This document shows positions 55,956 to 64,000 of a stretch of 64,000 nt of DNA, piece after piece. Source of the DNA: Ligula intestinalis (taxonomy: Eukaryota; Platyhelminthes; Cestoda; Diphyllobothriidea; Diphyllobothriidae); assembly GCA_036362985.1 (NCBI GenBank), contig JAYGXS010000004.1, forward strand, positions 34,291,250 to 34,355,249, in the 5' to 3' direction. The first letter of the stretch is position 1; the number at the start of each line of letters is the position of its first letter. The notes under the pieces are model-generated. The model searched no databases, was not told the origin of the DNA, and was given only the letters and a program-made list of their open reading frames with translations. Both the position numbers and the translations under genes were made by a program.

Positions 55956-56329
55956 AAAATGAAGTCTAACTACGAAACAGACGAGGATATCGAGGTTGCC
56001 CAATACCTCAAAACGGCACTGGAGGTGCAACCTGGATTGAACTGGCGTCTGTTGGCCCTGCGCCGTCAAGCATCCATACGAAATGGCGGCAACAGTTATG
56101 ATAATTGCAATGATAGTCCAAAACACAGCGTTTCCGCCTGCCAGCGGCCGGGCTCGTCTACGCTCGGTACCGACCAGATCGACCTTGACAGTCAGTACGT
56201 CAGGAAGAGGTTGGAACGCGAGCAGAAACAGCGGCAATCACAGCAACGATGGAGACCGGAGGATAAACTGACCCTAACTGAACACACTGCAATGTCCAAC
56301 GGGGATTCTGGAAAGCACGACAGCGTTAG
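55956..56329 (+). CDS. Probable coding exon of an unrecognised protein
   Basis: A 374-base exon candidate. It is preceded by a pyrimidine-rich acceptor (TTTGCCTTTCGTAG) whose own TAG is an in-frame stop. It is followed by a consensus donor (TTAG/GTGAGTAT at 56329/56330) whose TGA is the next in-frame stop. So the open frame ends exactly at splice signals on both sides. It encodes about 124 residues, starting KMKSNYETDEDIEVAQYL. The first 45 residues look folded (YLKTALEVQPGLNWRLLALR). The rest is Ser/Asn/Gln-rich with a charged helix-like stretch (YVRKRLEREQKQRQ). The ATG at 55959 may be the true start or an internal Met. The exon leaves a codon split after two bases. I do not recognise the family, and I found no convincing partner exon downstream. 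Confidence 0.6.
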
Positions 56330-58784
56330 GTGAGTATACTGTGTGTCCCTCTCTTTTGAGTAGCCTGTGGCTTTTTGGGCCCAAAGGCGGCTCGCGAATT
56401 TGCTGATGTGGGTACGTGGTGGTTTCCCAGGCGCCAGTGGCCAACATGCATCTTTCCGCACCTTGATACTGAGCGCAGATTTGCCGTCACAGCGAGCTGA
56501 CGGGAACTAGATGTCACCATAGCAACCGGTATTGGTCCTATCCAAGCGCATTGATTTGGTTTTCAAGATCAATGTTGTAAAACTGCGTCAGCGAATCTTA
56601 AACATTATAATGCGCGATACATCGAGTACCTACATGGGCGATTGCTTGAGTGCCTTTGCCGAGTTGGGGCACTAAGAAAAATCTCTTCAGGATTGACTTC
56701 ATAGCCCTGTAAATTTTATTTCCATTTAATCTTAAAATTCAGCAGGATGAGGAGTCCATAACACATCTGAATCCTACTCAGCATTATGGTGTTATTCAGT
56801 CCGTGATGAGAAGAATCCTGTCACCTTCAGACAATCTGTTCCGCCCAGAACTTTTTGATAACTGGCGAGGACATTCAAAAACCCCATTTTAATATGCCGC
56901 ACAGTGGGGTAGGTTTTCTTTACAGTAATAAAATTGGGGACTTACGTAAAATGATGCTTAGACTTTTTATTGTCAGATCTAGCGTATATGAGTGTCGTTG
57001 TGGGATTCACATATTAACTTATCTTTGCCCCAACACATCACTGTTTGAGTGGATCGTCCGCAGCTGTATTATACAATCGCAAAATAAATAGAGCAACTAG
57101 ACTATTTCATGAAATGTTAATTGAAGTTCTAAAATCATCTTCCTATCAGAAAGGCATACTTGGGTGGGGATGCAATCTTGTTTATTATACTGCAAAGCCC
57201 AAAATTTTCTGACATAATAGGTGGTCAGCCTCTAAATGAGCCCTTTGCTAAGCAAAGACTGCTCTCGATAATGATGAATACTTAAGTATTATATATTTTA
57301 AACGTTGACATTTGATATCCTCTTATAACCGATTGTTCTGAATATAAAATAGGAATATAATATTATTTATAAAACTTATGTGGTTGCAGATTGTCTCCTC
57401 TGGTTTTCAAAAAGTCTTTAGTTCCCGATTAATTTTAAGTTAAATTGTAAGTTTTACTCACGCTTAGAGTTTAAAATCCACATGCTGTGTACTTTCTGCA
57501 TAGAAAAATTCATAGATTTCTACATGTTATTAGAAGACTCAAAAAATACCGTTATTTATATAGGCCACGATGGTTTGTTCATAAACAGCATTGATAAAGA
57601 AAGCGATACGATACCTTGAGAACGGTCAGTTCGTGGTCTTGAAAAATCCAATAATTTTAAATTTTACCTAAGCCGCATGGTACATTATCCTTAAGTAGAT
57701 ACTTGAAAGGAGATGCTATATGCTACGGAATAAATACACAAACAGACAAATAATCAAATGTAGAATAACAAAAGATGGCAGTATAAGTTAATTTAGGAGG
57801 TCATGGAAAACCGACGTGAACAATGCACAATCCTTTTTACAAAGCGTCCTTTCTATTGGCGTTCGCAAATAAGCACAGTCCTAAGCCGACATCCTATTGT
57901 GACTTAACGATTTAAGGATTATACTTTGGTAAAATCAGTACCACCGTCGCACTTCATAATCTTCTCGCGTTTGAAACACATTTTAGAAGTTTTTTGCTAA
58001 GCGGCTTAGAGATTATATCTGTTGGCAGCGTCACTGTGCCAGCGAACTTTTTTCTTCCTGGCAAACCACATAGGCGAATTCACACGCAGCAATGCGGTGA
58101 TCCTGTTCTGTCTTTTAGCCAATTTTATTATCACGACGGACTGAATTAGAACGTGAAAGTTGGTTAACGGAATGCATATTGTTGTGTCCGTAGTCAGTAT
58201 TTTGGATTGACTGAAGATGCGAAAATCAAGCTGCAATGAATCCTTTTTGATTTTGCCTCCCGAGCAATCTGTTCGAGATCAGAGACATTCCCATAGAAGC
58301 CTAGAGAAAGTCATGCACTTAACGTGCTTAGACGGACATCGAATCGATGTGAGTTGGGGAGGAAAGAGTCTTGTGTTTGCAAGTAGAGTACACTCGCAGG
58401 TGCAGATTATCGGTCGGGCACAGACTCCATGAGGCACACATCAAACGTCACTGTCGAGTTCGGTGTTAAGAAAAGACAGTGTTTTCGAAATTTTAAACAG
58501 GTAACTCTAGCAGGAATATGAAGTTTTGGATAGCTGTGGAACTTTTTGAAGGTTAAAGTATCGATATGATAAGAAATGGGTTAAAAACACGAAGATTTTG
58601 AAAATGCTGAATCTATTGTATTCCTTTCCAGTTTTTCTAAATTTCACAATCACTTGAAACTAATAAGCTGCTATATGCTTGAAAAGTTTTTTAGGTTCGC
58701 TATAGGGAATTAAGGTGAATGCTCATAAAAGTAAATGAAGGAATTCCAGGAACTTTAGAAGTTTAGAAGGAGAAGTTTCGAAGA
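56330..58784. other. Probable intron or intergenic DNA
   Basis: It starts at the donor GTGAGT. Frames at 56855-57091 and 58217-58432 were considered as next exons. The latter contains an internal GTGAGT (58349-58354) and a pyrimidine-rich AG near 58262, but there is no sequence similarity to support either. Confidence 0.4.
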
Positions 58785-58813
58785 AAATGCTAGCACTGGA
58801 ACGTCGCGTTGAT

Positions 58814-58858
58814 TGCCTGACGTTTCAGATTCTTGCCCGAACCCATCATCAGAAACAG
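58814..58858 (-). ncRNA. Hammerhead ribozyme motif, minus strand, core intact
   Basis: On the minus strand: TGTTT, CTGATGA, a 6-bp stem II (GGGTTC with GAATCT, two G-T pairs), GAA, ACGT, C, AGGCA. Predicted cleavage lies between 58818 and 58819 on the plus numbering. Stem I has five pairs including two G-T. Confidence 0.7.
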
Positions 58859-58940
58859 TGATAGCTTAGACACGCATCTGCACTGCCGTTGCGTCTCATA
58901 ACTATTGCGCCCCCGACGCCCTCATAACACTAAACTGCGA

Positions 58941-58988
58941 TTTTCTCTGATAATGCGTTCGAACGAGAATCCGAAACTTCAAACCAAT
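58941..58988 (+). ncRNA. Degenerate hammerhead, plus strand
   Basis: The partner of the minus-strand motif. Here the core is CTGATAA and stem III/cleavage reads ACTTC. A CGTTCGAACG palindrome sits in stem II. Probably inactive. Confidence 0.5.
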
Positions 58989-59025
58989 AAACGCCATGTG
59001 TCAGCATCGCACCTTCTTCCGAACT

Positions 59026-60610
59026 TGAATTAAATCTTCAGTGGAAAAACTGTCAGGTCTGACCAATCTTTATGGAATAAAAATTGAAATATTTACTCGA
59101 AAGTGCATGGTTAGTGCTGAGGGACACACTCATGGGCCGAACTCCTTGCTGTTGCCTCAAGCAGCAACAAAATATCAGCGGAACATTTACTAGGGCTTTT
59201 TTGCCAATGCCCTATTTAACTATCTTGAATTTAACAGTAATTATAACATACTGAATTCCATTGAACAGGACGTGAATTGTACGTATTAACGCAGGTGAGA
59301 CTGATCGATCTCAAATTAAACCTGCATAGTAGCTTTCAAAAAAGTCCTAAAAAGATTTGTACTGAACAAATTGCCTCAAACTCTCACATTGGTTTCTAAG
59401 GAAATTTAAGAACCTGTGTATCTGCTGAAGACACATAAGGAATTCTGAGATATAAACCTCAGATTTGCTTACGGCAGCAGTCAGTACAACGTATGCATGA
59501 GGGGTTACTTAGATCCCTACTGAGCGTATGGTTAGTCAATAAGTAATCTTTGCCTTAAATTAAGGCCAATTCACACAACTTTAGGAGCAGTTTACCCGAG
59601 CTTTAACTTTTTCCAGTAGACGTCAGCTTTGTCAAATTTTCGTTTCCTTGGATTGCCTATTAACTTGAACAGTGTTCACCCGTGTCGATATGTTGACGGT
59701 ATAGACGGGAGCTTAAAACTTAACATTGCCGTGTTCCCATTCAGATAGTAATTCCTACATTAGAAGGAAGCTTTGTGGATCGATCTACTCATAACCATCG
59801 TCGCATAGTCGGAAATGTTCAGAACTCTTTTCCCCTTTTCGCTCCGTTATCACCCGTTCTAAAAAAGCAAAAACTGTGAAGTAGCTCTATACCAGCCAGC
59901 CTCTTGACCACCGAATATTGTACGTACTATTATCTAACAGCGTAGTGAGCTCACGCGGAATCAGCTGTTGACGGACGATCACATTCTGTGGGTTGGGTGG
60001 TTCACGTGTCCTGGTGCTGGCGCCAGCGCTAGTGGTACCGTGACCTTGACTTTTCATAGGACAAGCGTCTCCATGACAGTTTTGGCATGCACAACGCACG
60101 CTGTAATCTCTATGTGTGGTTGCACCGGCGTGCTTCAACGCTAGAGTGCGAAGTGCAACGTCTCGTTACCCCCTCTCTCACAAGTGCGTGGTCCGCTCTG
60201 TGAGCACTCTACAAGGTGACAACAGGTTCATACTAACACATCGAGTGCCTGGGCTTAAGGTTTGTCTCTACGATTTTTTATTTTTCATGCAAGTCTTCTA
60301 CTCTTTTACAAGTTTATTTCTGTGAAAAACAAACTTTCGATTTTGGCAAGACTCCAAAGAACTTCATGTGTTAAGTTCCTTGAAAACAATGCCTAGTGAT
60401 TCCTCTGTCTTACTGAGAGGGTATGAAGCGTCCTTATAGGTGCTACCGTGGGAGTGCACAGTTTAAATCGTGCTCACAACACTTAGCGGTGCGACTGTCA
60501 CGAAGGTGGACGTAGGAACAGTAGCTTTTTGCTGGTTAGTTCGAACTAGCAGAGTACCTGCGCGACATCGAGCGCCCTTACCCCTCGCTCATCCATCCTG
60601 AAGCCAGTAT
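59026..60610. other. No recognised gene; less AT-rich toward the right
   Basis: A minus-strand frame at 59887-60138 (83 codons, several Cys and His in CACQNCHGDACP) looks mildly protein-like, but I cannot assign it. Confidence 0.4.
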
Positions 60611-60611
60611 G

Positions 60612-60672
60612 TAGCCGATGCCAACGCTGTCCGACTTCCTTGTTCAAAATTAACTGTCTTAACCTCATCCGC
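60612..60672 (-). repeat. Protein-like inverted repeat, minus copy
   Basis: It lies in a 74-codon minus frame (60589-60813). The peptide VKTVNFEQGSRTALASATY resembles the plus-strand translation at 61185-61240 (LEAVDFEQGGRTALLGASY). It is probably a fragment of a repeated coding sequence, possibly a mobile element of unknown type. Confidence 0.45.
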
Positions 60673-61184
60673 TATCTCAGTCAGCGCTTTCAGACGTGCC
60701 AACCTGCAAGCACCTGAACGATTTTCACCCGCACACACACACGTACTTCCAGGTAGTCGCGGCTGCTCAAGAGTCACTTGAATATGCTCCTTTTCCCTAC
60801 CCTTGGCCGGCACGGCTTACGCCACCAGACACAAGACCCCTCGGTTTATGTCACACGCACCAATTGAAGAACAATTAAACCTGCTACGCAATCCTACTGA
60901 AACAACTGTCCCTACTGTCTCATTCTTTTTGAGGCCTGGCTGGACGCAGCCAACACGAGCCCTGGCTTCGCTAGTAGACATTGCCCTCTGAACCAGCAAC
61001 TGGGAGTTCTGCAAGCAACAACTCCTTCGTACGGGTGCCTTCAGCTTTTTACGTGTAACTTGGGAGTTTGGTCTGACGACTGAACGGCTCTAAGCACAAT
61101 CATTCCCTAAGCACTACAAATCGGTGACCCCGGGGTGATTCCATCATGAAACAATCCTCTAAAATGCGCTGACTTAGATAATAG

Positions 61185-61240
61185 ATGACCTTGAGGCAGT
61201 TGACTTTGAACAAGGAGGCCGAACAGCATTGCTAGGCGCC
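61185..61240 (+). repeat. Protein-like inverted repeat, plus copy
   Basis: Counterpart of 60612-60672, about 510 bp away in opposite orientation. A stop follows shortly after the matching block. Downstream, near 61330-61370, a CCVCGRHFSARSYLTLH reading resembles half of a C2H2 finger, but the second His is missing. Confidence 0.45.
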
Positions 61241-61249
61241 AGCTATAAC

Positions 61250-62225
61250 TATTAAGATGCAGTCAATAAGACCCGAGTCGGGATCGATCGCGGTGGCTAA
61301 CAAGGTTAAACAGCCCGTCCGTACGTGCCACAAACGCCTGTTGCGTGTGCGGAAGACACTTTAGCGCGCGATCATATTTAACACTTCATCGCGAAACGAA
61401 AATCTATCTTGTAAATGGTTATTCCGGTGGCATCTTTGGCCCGTTCATAAAGGCTGCAGGCACACAGGAAGGCGTCGGGGGTTGATACTTTTACGGTATC
61501 AGTGTTTGGTCCAGCATGTGGGCGTAGCAAGACGGAGTAACCTCCTGCGACTATAGGCGCTGGTAAAGGTGGAGGAGGATGCGTGACACCGTGTCAAGGA
61601 CAGTGTGGGGAATAGAGCTCAAGCCTGAAGCAACTTTGAAACACACAGGACTGAACTCACAGATAGATGGACGGTAGCAGTAGCTACAGGCGGAGACTAT
61701 GGCATCAGATGCTAGCATTACTGATCCTATTCTAGGCAGATCACCAAGGCAAATTTTAATGACGCATTAGGGGACGCGGAATGAAATAAGCCAGCGCTTC
61801 CTGAATGCCCTACCTCAGACGTACTTGCTTTCCCAATTGTGTGTACTTAAAGATGGCCGAATTGTTTCGTTGAAATAGAAAGCTCTGGAACATTTTCTTC
61901 TCTCCGCAAAACTTCCATAAATGTTTTTGAGTTTGTGAGCTTTATTGAGGTAAATTATAAAAAGTATATTCGGAAACAGTAATCGCGAATAACATACTTC
62001 ATAGTAAATTAATGATTTTCTATCGAGAACCATATAAGACGCCTTTAAGAATTGCACCGAGGTAGTAGCAACGTAAATATAATAAGTAGGTTTTACACTG
62101 GTTGTCTGTACTTGCATAAATGTTAACATATTCTACTTAAACGTGTTACGGTCAAGCTGAATATTTGATAAACAATGTAAAGTAAAGAACGATGCTTGAA
62201 AGAAGGCATATTTTATTTTGAGTTG
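61250..62225. other. No recognisable gene
   Basis: Apart from the finger-like reading noted for the preceding repeat, only short frames. The minus frame 61815-62129 is AT-rich without motifs. Confidence 0.4.
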
Positions 62226-62503
62226 GTCCAATTGTGAAGAAACTCGAGGCATTCGGCAGGATTTGAACCCGCTTCTTAGAGAAGGCTTTTACTGGAAGCC
62301 AATGCTCTTACCGCTAAGTTGCAAACTCTCCAACTCGCGCCATGAATTTAATCACACTTGGCTCGATATTAACCACCCAACTTTACTGCCCGTATGAAAT
62401 CAACCAATTTGGAACAGCAAGCTGACTGCGCAAGCAGGATTTCCTAAGCAACCCTCTGGAATCTACTAGAATGACCACTAGACTGACTTAATTATTAGGA
62501 GTT
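62226..62503 (-). mobile_element. tRNA-headed SINE, minus copy (hairpin arm)
   Basis: On the minus strand a body of about 160 bp (from ACTCCTAATAATTAAGTCAG) leads to a tRNA-like head. The head has GCAACTTAGCGGTAAGAGC (A box), GGGTTCAAATCCTGCC (B box), then GAATGCCTCGAG. It pairs with 62545-62822 in inverted orientation (position x pairs with 125048 minus x). Confidence 0.75.
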
Positions 62504-62510
62504 CTATCGC

Positions 62511-62814
62511 AATTGGGTTAACTCAAATTAAGCAAATCCGCCAAAACTCCTAATAATTAAGTCAGCCTAGTGGTCATTCTAGTGGATTCCAGAGGATTGC
62601 TTAGAAAATCCTGCTTGGGCACTCAGCTTGCTGTTCCATATTGGTTGATATCATACGAGCGGTAAAGTTGGACGGGTAATATTGTGCCAAGTGTGAGTAA
62701 ATACATGGCGCGAGTTGGGGCGGTTGTAGCTTAGCGGTAAGGGTGTCGACTTCCGGTAAATGCATTCTGTAAGAATCGCGTTCAAATCCTGCCGAATACC
62801 TCGAGGTTTTTCAC
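62511..62814 (+). mobile_element. tRNA-headed SINE, plus copy, first tandem unit
   Basis: A 304-bp unit starting AATTGGGTTAACTCAA. The body comes first, then the head: TGTAGCTTAGCGGTAAG (A box, about 62726-62741) and CGTTCAAATCCTG (B box, about 62779-62791). The same start recurs at 62815, so the unit is in tandem. Confidence 0.75.
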
Positions 62815-63050
62815 AATTGGGTCAACTCAAGTTAAGCAAATCTGCCAAACCTCCTAATAATTAAGTAGGCCGAGTAGTCATTCCGTTGGATTCTAGATGA
62901 TTGCTTAGGAAATCCTGTTTGGGCAGTAAGCTTGTTGTTCCGTATTGGTGAATTCCAGATGAGCGTTAAAGTTGGGCAGGTAATATCGACGCAAATGTGA
63001 TTATATTTATGGCGTGAGGTGGGGCGTTTGTAGCTTAACGGAAGGAATGG
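62815..63050 (+). mobile_element. Second tandem unit, truncated in the head
   Basis: Starts AATTGGGTCAACTCAA. The body is complete with mismatches. The head reads TGTAGCTTAACGG (63030-63041) and then breaks off near 63050, before a B box. An internal deletion or truncation is likely. Confidence 0.7.
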
Positions 63051-64000
63051 GGATAAGAATGTGTGCGTCGTTTGAGTGATTATTGAGTTAACGTAGGTGG
63101 TGTTAAAGATATTCAAATTTTAATAAACTTTTCAACACAGATGTACTCCTTTTCTTCAAGAACTGAGCATATTCAGGGGCTTATTTCCTGTAAAGGATTT
63201 ATGCTTAGTTTATCGTTTTGCAAGCAAAGTCTAAAAAAATACCCATGCTGTTTAAATAAAGATAATTTCTGAGTGAAATTTGCAGAATTATTCGAAAATA
63301 TGCTTCACAAAACTTAAAAAACAAAAAATAATTACTTGAAGTGGATTCCATGCTTATCAATTTTCCAACCGTATTCGATAGCTGTTTTTTTGCTCTTAAA
63401 TATAAAAAGATTCTGGTCAGCGCTTCATAAGGTTGGGTGGAATTCTATTTCTGAACGAAATTACCCAAACAGACACGAGGCATTCATTACTTATGCGGTA
63501 GAGTCGCTATTTCATGCGAAATGTCAATATTTTTGAAATATTGATAATCACTTGCAAAACGACTTTGAGTAGCGTTGTTATACGGATTATTATGCACTTC
63601 AGTTAAAAGTAATTTCAGCCACATCAAGATACTGGCTTTTAAAATAGCTTCTTTGTGACCGCATGCGAGAAGTATATTCTGTAAAATGGATAACTACCGA
63701 TGTAGTGTGCCTTTTAACGCATTGATTTTCACTACCCTTATAAACATATTGTAAAGAAAACCTTTACAAAATTATTCTTTTTGTTACTTTTTTGGCGCGA
63801 AATTACACCTTCTTAACACCTTTTACTCAAAGAAAAGTATATTTTGCTTTTACTAATATTGCCAATATGAGATTTTTTACGACTGTGAAACGTTCATTTC
63901 TAATAAATCATGTTCGTCAATTGACCTATGTTGACTATGCTATTTATATATACATACACATCTATTGCAAAGTTTATGAGAACATTGTGCCCTTTCAATC
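63051..64000. other. AT-rich, no recognisable gene
   Basis: Short frames only. A TATATATACATACACA stretch lies near 63945-63960. Confidence 0.45.

Larger units (their letters stand above)
58785..59025. mobile_element. PLE fold-back derivative without ORF
   Basis: Inverted termini at about 58785-58860 and 58945-59025 share AAGAAAATGCTAGCACTGG-type ends and the hammerhead region. The roughly 85-bp interior has no coding sequence. It is an older counterpart of 18445-18690, with arms at lower identity. Confidence 0.7.

Noticed and set aside
58217..58432. 72-codon frame considered as the next exon after 55956-56329
   Set aside because: The internal GTGAGT and AG signals do not give a clear exon, and no similarity supports it.
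61330..61380. C2H2 zinc-finger-like reading
   Set aside because: The second His is missing and the frame is not open around it.
62717..62800. Possible tRNA gene
   Set aside because: A and B boxes are present, but the acceptor ends do not pair and the unit is repeated with a SINE body.
1..64000. CRISPR arrays, bacterial operons, rRNA genes
   Set aside because: No regularly spaced repeats, no ribosome-binding-site spaced gene clusters and no rRNA-like sequence; the content is animal-type repeats.

Overview
This window looks like gene-poor nuclear DNA of an invertebrate animal. Long reading frames are almost absent. The longest ones belong to Penelope-like retroelements (PLEs), and most of the rest is old repeats and unrecognised AT-leaning sequence. 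PLEs with hammerhead ribozymes and a C-terminal GIY-YIG endonuclease, together with many tRNA-headed SINEs, would fit a flatworm such as a diphyllobothriid tapeworm. That species guess is inference only, because no conserved host gene here pins it down.

Layout. 1-4.5 kb: a possible terminal exon, then unrecognised DNA. 4.5-18.7 kb: a SINE, PLE family A copy 1 (5344-7317), an ACT microsatellite, a second SINE, a 151-bp terminal-inverted-repeat element (10670-10820), family A copy 2 (13576-14506), a deleted derivative (14796-15225), an ATC/ACC microsatellite and a pure palindromic derivative (18445-18690). 18.7-32.7 kb: SINEs, a decayed PLE of family B (26303-27700), a G-quadruplex-type tract, one candidate host ORF (30881-31216) and family A copy 4 (31484-32731). 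32.7-50 kb: mostly unrecognised, with an AT microsatellite, SINE copies and isolated PLE termini. 50.0-52.7 kb: two family C PLEs head to head, with the longest open frames of the window. 53-56.3 kb: a SINE, a nested inverted SINE structure and one well-bounded candidate exon (55956-56329). 58.8-63.1 kb: another PLE fold-back remnant, an inverted protein-like repeat and a SINE hairpin with tandem copies.

How the parts relate. Family A copies share one plan: a 5'-truncated RT/GIY-YIG reading frame, with the element's 3' terminus in sense orientation downstream and an inverted copy of that terminus upstream. Each terminus carries a hammerhead-type core (CTGANGA, stem II, GAAACGTC). Every fold-back copy therefore has, or had, two hammerheads on opposite strands. 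The copies form a series from long (full 3' half plus 456-bp arms) to minimal (two about 100-bp arms and almost no interior). Family B has inverted termini but no convincing ribozyme. Family C has a hammerhead-like site with a 10-nt self-complementary stem III.

Host coding content is weakly supported, apart from the exon at 55956-56329, whose open frame is closed by in-frame stops right at splice-site consensus on both sides.
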